A DNA stretch of 8,625 nucleotides, from positions 1 through 8,625 of the forward strand of contig JAIELO010000071.1 of the NCBI GenBank assembly GCA_019752915.1. The letters run 5' to 3'. The position numbers and the translations under genes are program-made. This DNA comes from Burkholderiaceae bacterium (GTDB taxonomy: Bacteria > Pseudomonadota > Gammaproteobacteria > Burkholderiales > Burkholderiaceae_D). The notes under the pieces are model-generated. The model saw only the letters and a list, made by a program, of their open reading frames with translations. It ran no database searches and had not been told where the DNA came from. Below are positions 1 to 6,404 of the stretch, piece by piece. How positions within the stretch are numbered: the first letter of the stretch is position 1; each line of letters starts with the position of its first letter.

Positions 1-642
1 AGTGCGGAAGGCGCCATCACGCTGGACTACTACTATCCGCACACGCGCAGCCCGCTATGCCTGCATGCCACGCTGGCGGCGGCACGCCTGCTGCTGTCGC
101 CACAGCAGCCACAGCAACAGGTCCGCACGGCCCTGAGCGGCCAGCTACTGACGCTGACCCTGCAAGACCAGCAAGTCTTCGTGCGGCTCGCAGCGCAAAC
201 GGTGCCAGCCGTCGCCATCGCGCCCGACTTGCCTGAACAGTTACTAGCCGCGCCCGGCATCAAGCTCGCTTCGGCGCCACACATCGCCTCCGTCGGCAGT
301 CCCAAGCTGCTGCTGGAAGTGGCCGACAGCGCCACCTTGCAATCGCTCCAGCCCGATCTGGCGGCCATTACGGCATGGGGCCAGACGCACGGCGTGAATG
401 GCTGCTACGTCTGGTGTCGCCGTCGTGACGGCGCGCTGGAAGGTCGCAACTTCAATCATCCGGACCCGGCCATGGAAGATCAGGCCACCGGTGTCGCGGC
501 AGGCGCGCTCACCTTACTGTTGCGCCAGCCGCTGGCGCTGTATCAGGGCGCCGCACAGGGTCAGCCCTGTCTGATCCGCACCGCGCTGGAGGGCGATGCG
601 ATTCTGGTGGGTGGCGCTGCGGAGTTACTGGTAGAAAATTAA
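1..642 (+). CDS. PhzF-family isomerase-like protein, 5'-truncated by the window edge
   Basis: The frame is open from base 1 and ends at TAA 640-642, leaving 213 residues; the N-terminal third lies outside. PhzF-family proteins are cytoplasmic two-domain enzymes of the diaminopimelate-epimerase fold, typically about 260-300 residues. Two family signatures are visible. Near visible residues 18-25 the sequence reads PLCLHATL, matching the usual CGHATL segment that carries a catalytic-region His (here His22). At residues 159-168 it reads EDQATGVAAG, matching the usual EDPATGSAAG loop. The Gly of CGHAT is replaced by Leu, and a Gln-rich stretch (SPQQPQQQ, residues 33-40) follows the first helix. 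The conserved acidic residue near the N-terminus cannot be checked. The actual substrate is unknown: most family members are not phenazine enzymes, and no phenazine genes are visible here. The family call is fairly sure; the reaction is not. Confidence 0.8.
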   Translation, partial: SAEGAITLDYYYPHTRSPLCLHATLAAARLLLSPQQPQQQVRTALSGQLLTLTLQDQQVFVRLAAQTVPAVAIAPDLPEQLLAAPGIKLASAPHIASVGSPKLLLEVADSATLQSLQPDLAAITAWGQTHGVNGCYVWCRRRDGALEGRNFNHPDPAMEDQATGVAAGALTLLLRQPLALYQGAAQGQPCLIRTALEGDAILVGGAAELLVEN

Positions 643-664
643 TGCAGTCAGCGAGCACCACAGG

Positions 665-689
665 TAACGATTGCTTACATCTCGCTAAC
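665..689 (+). promoter_or_regulatory. Possible OmpR-family response-regulator site (phased T[A/T]AC repeats)
   Basis: Three short T-A/T-A-C elements occur at 665-668, 675-678 and 686-689, spaced 10-11 bases, about one helical turn. Phased direct repeats of this sort are typical of sites bound by tandem OmpR/PhoB-family regulators. A weak -10-like TACACT lies at 712-717, and the next gene starts at 746. No convincing -35 is present. The elements are short, so chance occurrence is quite possible. Confidence 0.22.
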
Positions 690-745
690 GGCAGAAAACG
701 CCGCGCGGCTCTACACTGGGCTTCTCTTAGGCACAGGAGCAGATC

Positions 746-1216
746 ATGCGCCGCGCACTGTTACTCATGTTGTTTCTCTCGGTCCTGCAAGGCGCACTGG
801 CCTATGCAGCACTGGATAGCTCGCCCTCCTCGTTCGGACAGGGCGGCATCCAGATGGTGGCGCGCAGCATCATGCCGCGTAGCGCCGACAGTATCGCCGT
901 CTACACCGTCAGCCAAAACCGCCTGGCCAGCGGCACCGTGGTGCGCGAGTATGCCAATCTGCAAGGGATAGTGTTCGCCGTCAGCTGGAACGGCCCCAGC
1001 CTGCCCGACCTGCACAGTTTGATGGGCGACCAGTACACCATGCTCAGCAATCACAGCAAACCAGCCAGCACGCTACCTGGCGCGCCGCAGCGCCAACTGG
1101 CACTGGCACCATCCGACATGATGCTGATGGCTAGCCGCCATCAGCGCAACTACGTGGGGCGCGCGTGGATACCGGCCGCCCTGCCACCCGGCTTCAATAC
1201 GGCCGTGATCGAATAG
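746..1216 (+). CDS. Secreted DUF2844-family protein
   Basis: A 156-residue protein of unknown function. The start is supported by AGGAG at 735-739, six bases before the ATG. Residues 1-21 form a Sec signal peptide: two arginines, a hydrophobic core (ALLLMLFLSVL) and an AXA-type cleavage region (ALAYAA), so the mature protein should be periplasmic or exported. The body carries what I recognise as the DUF2844 pattern: a Tyr-Val segment (VYTV, 52-55), then GTVVREY (63-69), then VFAVSW and GPSLPDL (76-89), followed by LMGDQY. In Burkholderiales such proteins are often encoded beside DUF3443 proteins; no such partner is seen here. It is separated by about 100 bp from the gene before and about 120 bp from the gene after, so it is probably its own unit. 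The biochemical role is unknown. Confidence 0.8.
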   Translation: MRRALLLMLFLSVLQGALAYAALDSSPSSFGQGGIQMVARSIMPRSADSIAVYTVSQNRLASGTVVREYANLQGIVFAVSWNGPSLPDLHSLMGDQYTMLSNHSKPASTLPGAPQRQLALAPSDMMLMASRHQRNYVGRAWIPAALPPGFNTAVIE

Positions 1217-1272
1217 ACGAATAGACGCAACGCCGACGGCGGCTCACATCCAAGCGAAGAAACGTTTGCAGA

Positions 1273-1306
1273 TTGTCACGAAGCGGTCATAGCCCGGCGC
1301 TACAGT
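1273..1306 (+). promoter_or_regulatory. Putative PhoB-dependent promoter (Pho box plus -10) of the nucleotidase gene
   Basis: Two heptamers, TTGTCAC (1273-1279) and CGGTCAT (1284-1290), are separated by GAAG, four bases. They match the Pho-box half-site CTGTCAT at 5 and 6 of 7 positions, in the canonical 7-4-7 layout. Ten bases further downstream is TACAGT (1301-1306), a 4/6 match to TATAAT. As I remember it, this heptamer/4/heptamer/10/-10 spacing is that of the E. coli phoA promoter, where the Pho box stands in for the -35. Transcription would begin near 1313, giving a leader of about 27 bases containing GAGGT (1331-1335) before the ATG at 1340. The target encodes a surface nucleotidase, a plausible Pho-regulon member. 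The match is by eye and PhoB binding is inferred. Confidence 0.55.
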
Positions 1307-1339
1307 CGTCACCTTAAATTTCTCCCATTTGAGGTCACG

Positions 1340-3436
1340 ATGAAATGCAATGTGGTGTTACTGGCTGCCATGGCAGCCGCTGGTCTGGTTGGTTGCGGCG
1401 CTGACTACAAAAACGGCCCATCGATCCCCGAAGGTACGACCGTCACGCTGGCCCTGCTGGAAACCACCGATCTGCACGCCAACGTGATGAGCTACAACTA
1501 CTACTCGCTGGCCGAAGATACCAGTCTGGGCATGGAGCGTACCGCCACGCTGGTCGCTGCTGCACGTGCCGAAACCCCGAATAATGTACTGCTCGATGAT
1601 GGCGACGTGATTCAGGGCACCCTGCTGGGCGACCTGCAGGCGGTCACCAAACCCGTCAGCTGCGGCGAGACCATGGCCGTGCATAAAGCCATGAACGCCA
1701 TGAAGTATGACGGCGGCGGCTTCGGCAACCACGAATTCAACTACGGCCTGCCTCTGCTGAGCCAGATCACCAATACCGACTTCGGCATTCCCGGCGTGAG
1801 CAAGCCAGCCGGCAACTGCGGCGGCCCTAGCTTCCCGCTGGTACTGACCAACGTCACCGGCGTAGCCAGTGGCAAGCCTATCGTGCAGCCATACAGCCTG
1901 CTGCCGCGCACCTTCTCGGCAGTGACGCCGGACGGCAATAAGCTGGACGTCAAAATCAATATCGGCATCATGAGCTTTGTGCCACCGCAGATTCTCGACT
2001 GGGACCAGAAAAATCTGGCCGGCAAAGTGGCGGTTACGGGCGTGCAGGAAGCGGCTAAACAGTATGTGCCGGAGCTGCGCAGCAAGGGCGCCGATCTGGT
2101 CGTCGCCCTGTCGCACGGCGGTCTGGATCCGAGCAGCTATAGCCCGAAAATGGAAAACGGCAGCTATCATCTGACCAGTACCGGCATCGATGCGCTGCTG
2201 ATCGGCCACTCGCACCTGATTTTCCCGAAAGGCAAAGAGACTGGCGCGCCCGCACTGGACGCGTCCTTCGCAGCCTTGCCGGCCAGCGCCAAAATCGATG
2301 CCATCAACGGCTTCGTCAACGGCGTACCGACCGTCATGGCGCAGAGCTGGGGGCGCCGACTGGGCATCATCAAAATGACGCTGGCCTACACGGGTGGTAA
2401 ATGGGTGGTCCAGCCTGCCAAGACCACGGTGGAGTCGCGCGGCTTCAAATACACGGACGGGGTGACCAATGCCAAGGTCGATGCCAGCATCGCCCCGCTG
2501 GTGGCCACCGAACACGCCGCCACCATTGCCTACGCCAAACAGCCACTGGGCGTGGCCACCGACTTTGAAATGTCGGCCTATTTCGCGCTGGTCGGTGACG
2601 TCAGTGCGATCCAGCTGGTGAATCAGGCGCAGCTCGACTACGTGAAGAAATTCATCGCCAGCAGCACCGATGCCACTCTTGCCAGCTACAAGAATATTCC
2701 GGTCATTTCCTGCAGCGCGCCGTTCAAGGCTGGCCGTAACGGCCCGACCGACTTCACCGACGTGGCACCGGGCGCCAGCCCTGCGGCACCGATCGGCCTG
2801 CAAGTGCGCAATCCGGGCGATCTCTACCTGTACAGCAACAACAATCTGCAAGCGGTGAAGATCAAGGGTTCCGACCTGAAGGCGTGGCTGGAAACGGCCG
2901 CCAAACAGTTCGCGCAGATCAATCCGGCGCTGAGCACGGAACAGGATCTGGTACCGAGCTACGGCACCATTTACAACTACGACGTGTTCTACGCCGAGAA
3001 CAATGCCCTGTCCTACCAGATCGATGTCACCAAACCGGTGGGCAGCCGCATCGTCAACCTCAGCTATCTGGGCAAAGCCGTGGCGGACGGTGATGATTTC
3101 ATCGTCGCCACCAATGATTACCGCGCCGGTGGCGGTGGTGCCGTGCCCGGCATCGATGGCAGCAAGACCATCATCAAGTCGCCCGATGCCAACCAGACTA
3201 TCGTCAGCAATTACCTGAGCGCGCTGGGCAGTACCAGCGGCAAGGTAACGCTAGCCGCCAACGGCAGCGCCCGCAGCTGGAGCTTCGTCAAAGTAGCCAC
3301 TGCCGGGCCGGTGATTCTGCGCTCGGCACCGGGCCATCTGGCACTGGCCAAGAGCAGTGGCATCAGCAGCATTACGGCAGAAGGCGCACTCGATGCCAGC
3401 GGCTATGCCAAGTACAGCGTTGATCTGAGCAAATAA
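1340..3436 (+). CDS. cpdB: 2',3'-cyclic-nucleotide 2'-phosphodiesterase/3'-nucleotidase, CpdB-type, lipoprotein
   Basis: A 698-residue enzyme of the UshA/CpdB 5'-nucleotidase superfamily. The family hydrolyses 2',3'-cyclic nucleotides to 3'-nucleotides, then to nucleoside and phosphate, outside the cytoplasm. The N-terminus is a lipoprotein signal: Lys2, a hydrophobic core, then LVGC with Cys19 followed by Gly, which predicts an outer-membrane lipoprotein rather than the soluble periplasmic protein of E. coli. The metallophosphatase domain (about 34-350) has all expected metal-site motifs: TDLH (Asp44, His46), DGD (Asp89), GNHEF (Asn130, His131), SHGG (His259) and GHSH (His290, His292). The C-terminal nucleotide-binding domain (about 400-650) has YNYDVFY (545-551), a PVGSRI segment (566-571) and ATNDYRAGGGG (590-600), which are CpdB-like. 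Length is slightly above the usual 650 or so. The start is supported by GAGGT five bases upstream; a Pho-box promoter precedes it and a strong hairpin follows the stop. Confidence 0.92.
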   Translation: MKCNVVLLAAMAAAGLVGCGADYKNGPSIPEGTTVTLALLETTDLHANVMSYNYYSLAEDTSLGMERTATLVAAARAETPNNVLLDDGDVIQGTLLGDLQAVTKPVSCGETMAVHKAMNAMKYDGGGFGNHEFNYGLPLLSQITNTDFGIPGVSKPAGNCGGPSFPLVLTNVTGVASGKPIVQPYSLLPRTFSAVTPDGNKLDVKINIGIMSFVPPQILDWDQKNLAGKVAVTGVQEAAKQYVPELRSKGADLVVALSHGGLDPSSYSPKMENGSYHLTSTGIDALLIGHSHLIFPKGKETGAPALDASFAALPASAKIDAINGFVNGVPTVMAQSWGRRLGIIKMTLAYTGGKWVVQPAKTTVESRGFKYTDGVTNAKVDASIAPLVATEHAATIAYAKQPLGVATDFEMSAYFALVGDVSAIQLVNQAQLDYVKKFIASSTDATLASYKNIPVISCSAPFKAGRNGPTDFTDVAPGASPAAPIGLQVRNPGDLYLYSNNNLQAVKIKGSDLKAWLETAAKQFAQINPALSTEQDLVPSYGTIYNYDVFYAENNALSYQIDVTKPVGSRIVNLSYLGKAVADGDDFIVATNDYRAGGGGAVPGIDGSKTIIKSPDANQTIVSNYLSALGSTSGKVTLAANGSARSWSFVKVATAGPVILRSAPGHLALAKSSGISSITAEGALDASGYAKYSVDLSK

Positions 3437-3460
3437 GCTACCTGCCCGGAGTGTCGCTAG

Positions 3461-3484
3461 AGGGAGTCGCTACGGCGACTCCCT
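3461..3484 (+). terminator. Hairpin terminator with UACG tetraloop after the nucleotidase gene
   Basis: AGGGAGTCGC (3461-3470) pairs perfectly with 3475-3484 across the four-base loop TACG, closed by a C-G pair. This makes the exceptionally stable cUNCGg type of RNA tetraloop. It lies 25 bases after the nucleotidase stop. The U tract is poor (only TTGTG follows), so it may act as a transcript-end stabiliser or a weak intrinsic terminator rather than a classical one. It sits just before the next gene in the same direction. Confidence 0.6.
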
Positions 3485-3536
3485 TGTGCCTGCAGTCCAC
3501 GGCAATTTTCAACCCATTGCACGTCTGGTGCCCACT

Positions 3537-4289
3537 ATGTCCTTGTCGAAATCCGTCCTTGTGCTCGCTGGTGCCGTGCTGATTGCAGCCGCGCTGCCCG
3601 CCTGCCAGATTCAGCAGGAAAAGCCCAGCTCCGCACACATCGAAGCGGTCAGCATGAAGGCTGCCCAGCAGGCCGATGCCAGCGCCGAACGCAAGCTGAT
3701 CGCCTGGTCAGCACAACAACTGCCCGTCGCGCAACGCGAACTGGCGCTGCTGTATCAGACGCGCCCGGCGCAGCGCCAGCAGGCCATCGCGCTGTTCGAG
3801 CAGGCGGCGCAGGCCGGTGATAGCGAGGCGGCATTCCGGCTCGCCGAAATGCTACGCAACGGCAATGCCAGCGTCGCCGGGGTATCACCCGCCCCGGCAG
3901 CAGCGGCCCACTGGTACGCACAGGCCGCCGGCCAGCAGCATGCCCGCGCCGCACTCATGCTGGGGCTGCTGTATAAGAATGGAGAAGGCGTGGCGCGTGA
4001 CGACCGGCAAGCTGCGCACTGGCTCGGTATCGCCAGCGAACGCGGTAACCCGCACGCGATGTTCTTACTGTCCTACCTGTATCAGGAGGGGCGTGGCGTG
4101 ACCGCGGATCGTCAGCGTGCCCGCGCGCTGCTGGAAGAAGCGGCCGAACACGAATATCCGCCCGCCATTCAGGAACTGGCACTGACCGTACAGCTCGGCG
4201 ACGGCTTGAGTCCGCAAGACAGCTTGCGCGCCAGCCACCTGTTCAAGGAAGCGACCGAACATCGCCATAACAACTGGAATCGCTTTTAA
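3537..4289 (+). CDS. Sel1-like repeat lipoprotein
   Basis: From the ATG at 3537 the protein has 250 residues and opens with a lipoprotein signal: Lys5, a hydrophobic stretch, then LPAC with Cys23. A longer in-frame reading from GTG 3486 would put 17 polar residues before this signal and would start against the terminator stem, so the ATG is preferred; neither start has a clear Shine-Dalgarno sequence. The rest is an alpha-solenoid of about five Sel1/TPR-like repeats (roughly 62-97, 98-135, 136-172, 173-208, 209-245). The clearest are LGLLYKNGEGVARD and LSYLYQEGRGVTAD, each followed by a helix with A-x-x-W/L-x-x-A-A/S-E. Sel1 proteins usually scaffold protein-protein contacts at the envelope. 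Cys23 is followed by Gln, suggesting outer-membrane sorting. The partner is unknown. The gene converges on the - strand operon, with 29 bases between the two stops and no clear bidirectional terminator. Confidence 0.82.
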   Translation: MSLSKSVLVLAGAVLIAAALPACQIQQEKPSSAHIEAVSMKAAQQADASAERKLIAWSAQQLPVAQRELALLYQTRPAQRQQAIALFEQAAQAGDSEAAFRLAEMLRNGNASVAGVSPAPAAAAHWYAQAAGQQHARAALMLGLLYKNGEGVARDDRQAAHWLGIASERGNPHAMFLLSYLYQEGRGVTADRQRARALLEEAAEHEYPPAIQELALTVQLGDGLSPQDSLRASHLFKEATEHRHNNWNRF

Positions 4290-4318
4290 GGGCGGATCGG
4301 CCTGCTGCAGACCAAAAG

Positions 4319-5224
4319 CTAGAGACTGCCCATCACGCACAGCGTTGCACTGATGCCGATCACTGCCAGACTCACCGGATCCCGGCTGACATACAGCAGT
4401 GGATCCTCATTGACCTCACCGCGAAACGAAAGCAACCACATGCGCCCTAGCCAGAAGATCAGCAAGGGCATGATGGCAAACAGATAGGCAGGCTGTTTGT
4501 AGAGTCGGATCACATTGTCCGAGTTAAAGTAAAGCGCGAAAATCAGTACCGACAAAAACGCGCTGTTCATGCCCATCATGCCGATAGGCAGGCTGTCCTC
4601 GATGCCATAGCCTCGACCATGCGAGCGCTGCTTGCCCCGCGATCGCAAGTTCTGCAGTTCACTGTGCCGCTTCAGTAGTGCCAGCGACAGAAACAGAAAA
4701 AACGAAAACGTCAGAAGCCAGAAAGACAGCGCGATGCCGGTGCTCGCCCCGCCGCCGAGAATCCGCAAGGTGTACAAAATGGCCAGCGTAACGATATCGA
4801 CCATCAACCAGCGTTTCAAACGCAAGGAATACGCCAGCGTCAAAAGAAAATAGCCCAGTATGGCCACAAAAAATGCCGGCACTGCGCCCGCCTGTAGCGA
4901 CAACAGCAGCGCCGCCAGCACCAGCAATCCACTACTGGCGTAGGCCACCGGCAAGGGCAACTGGCCTGCCGCGATGGGACGCAGACGCTTCACTGGATGC
5001 AGCCGGTCCGCTGCAACATCCTGCGCATCGTTGAGCAGGTAGGCACTGGACGCACACAGCGAAAATACCAGAAAGGCGAGCAATGACTGCGTCAACGTTT
5101 GCGCATTCACCGCGTGCCCGGCCAGCATTGGCGCAAAGACCAGCAGATTCTTTAACCACTGACGCGGACGCATGCCCTGCAGTAGCGGCAATAGCCAGAA
5201 CCCTGACTTGGCCTCTGCACTCAT
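4319..5224 (-). CDS. UbiA-superfamily prenyltransferase, decaprenyl-phosphate phosphoribosyltransferase-like
   Basis: A 301-residue integral membrane protein with about eight or nine hydrophobic segments. The first Asp-rich motif reads NDAQDVAADR (65-74), followed by HPVKRLRPIA (76-85). The N-D-x-x-D-x-x-x-D-R-x-H-P-x-K-x-x-R-P-I-A pattern is typical of the DPPR-synthase branch of the UbiA superfamily (mycobacterial Rv3806c type). That branch transfers 5-phosphoribose from PRPP to polyprenyl phosphate. The second conserved region, YSLRLKRWLMVD (132-143) followed by YTLRILGGGAS, also fits, as do LLKRHSEL (183-190) and GRGYG (203-207). The ATG overlaps the upstream stop in ATGA (5221-5224), so translation is probably coupled; GAGG lies only two bases before the ATG, which suits reinitiation better than independent initiation. 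The likely product is a lipid-linked pentose donor for envelope glycosylation; quinone or heme prenylation is less likely given the HPxK motif. Substrate assignment is inference. Confidence 0.8.
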   Translation of the reverse strand: MSAEAKSGFWLLPLLQGMRPRQWLKNLLVFAPMLAGHAVNAQTLTQSLLAFLVFSLCASSAYLLNDAQDVAADRLHPVKRLRPIAAGQLPLPVAYASSGLLVLAALLLSLQAGAVPAFFVAILGYFLLTLAYSLRLKRWLMVDIVTLAILYTLRILGGGASTGIALSFWLLTFSFFLFLSLALLKRHSELQNLRSRGKQRSHGRGYGIEDSLPIGMMGMNSAFLSVLIFALYFNSDNVIRLYKQPAYLFAIMPLLIFWLGRMWLLSFRGEVNEDPLLYVSRDPVSLAVIGISATLCVMGSL

Positions 5225-6285
5225 CGCATCGCCTCACGGTCAGGCTCCGCCAGCAGCCGTTGCAGCCAGCGACTGGACAGGGCCAGCGGAATCAGGAAGG
5301 GATACAGTCCCCAGATCGCGCGGCCGTCGACCCGTACGCACAAGGCGGCATACAGCGGTGGCAATGCCATCAATAACAACAGACTCTTGAGCGGGGTACT
5401 GCCCTGCGGTGCGCGTTTCCAGCCTGCGATGGCTAAGGGCAGCAACAGACAGGCGGCCAAGGCCAGCGAAAGCAAGGACCGCCAGTCCGTCAGTGCATGT
5501 CCCACCATCCACATGCTGGGCACCCACGTGTAGCTGGGCAATCCGACAATGACATACCAGCGCACCGCCAGCATCCACGCGACCGCGCCAGCCAGCGCCA
5601 GCAACGCCAACGGCAGGGCTTGGCGGCGCGTCAGCAACCACCACCCCGCCAGCCAGCACAGCAGGACAATATTTTCTTCACGAATCGCAACCCCGATCAA
5701 GCCCGCCAGCGCTGCCAGCCATGGCAGTCCTGCCACCACGCCGAACACGAACACCGCACGGGCGCAGATAGAACCGGGATCAACCAGCAGATACGGCGCG
5801 TACCAGAAGGTCGGGACGGACACCAGCACGAGCAGGCCGGCACACACGATACTCTTACGCCGAAAACCGAGCCGCGCTGCCGTCAGCGCCATCGCAATCG
5901 CAGCGCCGCTCATAAACAGCCAGTTCAACAAAGCAAAATTTTGACGCACTTCACCGGGCAGCAAAGCAGCCAGCGCCGGCACCAGCAGTCGATACGGGAA
6001 TGGGGCCGTCAACGCCTGCAGCGGCAACTCGCCACGCAAATAAAGCGCTGTCTCAAAGTAGCGCAGCGAGTCTTCTACCGTGCCGCCCCAGCGCCACCAC
6101 ATGATCGCCAACGCTAGCAAAGCATAGGCTGTCAGTAGACCGATCCAGTAAATTTGCGAAGGGGAAATAGGCGCGAGAATTGCTGCGGTGACGCTGCTGC
6201 TGCTGCTGCTGCGCGCAGCAACGGTCTGCGCATCGGTGTTATCTGGCATAGGGGCGGTTATATAGAAAGACAATAGGCAGCGCAC
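5221..6285 (-). CDS. Polytopic membrane protein, GT-C glycosyltransferase-like, function unknown
   Basis: I do not recognise a named family with certainty. The protein has up to 354 residues: a polar N-terminus of about 44 residues with a six-serine tract (26-31), then roughly nine or ten membrane segments (about 45-63, 95-110, 115-138, 146-165, 176-198, 204-219, 224-245, 268-288, 299-317, 325-340). Features recalling GT-C-type proteins are an acidic pair in the first loop (Glu71-Asp72), the PFPYRLLVP segment (95-103), an R-E-E motif at the edge of a helix (202-204), and VDGRAIWGLYPFLIP near the end. Its ATGA overlap with the DPPR-synthase-like gene suggests a shared pathway, perhaps using or moving the lipid-linked sugar. 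The start is uncertain: GTG at 6285 has a weak GAG eight bases before it, while ATG at 6249 (M13) has no visible ribosome site. A promoter lies at about 6326-6354. Confidence 0.6.
   Translation of the reverse strand: MRCLLSFYITAPMPDNTDAQTVAARSSSSSSVTAAILAPISPSQIYWIGLLTAYALLALAIMWWRWGGTVEDSLRYFETALYLRGELPLQALTAPFPYRLLVPALAALLPGEVRQNFALLNWLFMSGAAIAMALTAARLGFRRKSIVCAGLLVLVSVPTFWYAPYLLVDPGSICARAVFVFGVVAGLPWLAALAGLIGVAIREENIVLLCWLAGWWLLTRRQALPLALLALAGAVAWMLAVRWYVIVGLPSYTWVPSMWMVGHALTDWRSLLSLALAACLLLPLAIAGWKRAPQGSTPLKSLLLLMALPPLYAALCVRVDGRAIWGLYPFLIPLALSSRWLQRLLAEPDREAMR
6193..6212 (-). repeat. Trinucleotide (AGC)n microsatellite encoding poly-Ser
   Basis: On the + strand (GCT)6GC runs from 6193 to 6212. 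On the coding strand it gives six identical AGC serine codons in the polar N-terminus of the membrane protein, before the first membrane segment. Identical codons rather than mixed serine codons suggest recent slippage growth. Changes in whole triplets would lengthen or shorten the tract without a frameshift. Confidence 0.8.
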
Positions 6286-6325
6286 GAACGTATCTCAACG
6301 CTCATTGCCAACATATAATCTTCAC

Positions 6326-6354
6326 ATTATAACAACATTGAATTATTTTATACA
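6326..6354 (-). promoter_or_regulatory. Extended -10 promoter for the membrane protein/prenyltransferase operon
   Basis: Read on the - strand, a perfect TATAAT occupies 6331-6326, preceded directly by TGT (6334-6332), making the extended -10 TGnTATAAT. At 17 bases spacing the -35 is weak (TGTATA, 6354-6349, 3 of 6 matches to TTGACA), as is common for extended -10 promoters. Transcription would start near 6319, leaving a leader of about 34 bases to the GTG at 6285 or 70 to the ATG at 6249. The whole strip 6300-6360 is strikingly A+T-rich against the surrounding 60% G+C. Confidence 0.6.
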
Positions 6355-6404
6355 CACAAGGCTGCGACGCAGCGCCACACCCGGCGCCCCCTGCAAGTAT
6401 CGAA

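Noticed and set aside
642..971. 109-codon + strand frame beginning at the end of the PhzF-like gene
   Set aside because: It overlaps the DUF2844 gene, which has a signal peptide, a family pattern and an AGGAG site; the overlapping frame is Arg/Ser/Ala-rich without motifs.
1358..2851. 497-codon open frame antisense to the nucleotidase gene
   Set aside because: It is a mirror of a long G+C-rich gene. The translation is rich in His, Arg, Gln and Ala with no recognisable motif, and the sense strand has every catalytic motif of a known family.
4290..4318. Possible bidirectional terminator between the convergent Sel1 and prenyltransferase genes
   Set aside because: A GGCCTG/CAGACC hairpin with one mismatch is present, but the adjacent A run is on the wrong side for a U tract on either strand.
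5497..6117. 206-codon + strand open frame inside the membrane protein gene
   Set aside because: The product is almost entirely Gln, Arg, His and Pro, as expected from reading Leu/Ala-rich membrane codons backwards.
6361..6388. Small G+C-rich hairpins after the CoaD-HD stop (GCTGC/GCAGC with a 3-base loop, and GCGCC/GGCGC with a 6-base loop)
   Set aside because: The stems are only 5 bp, partly exclude each other, and are followed on the - strand by CTTGTGTG rather than a T run; too weak to call a terminator.
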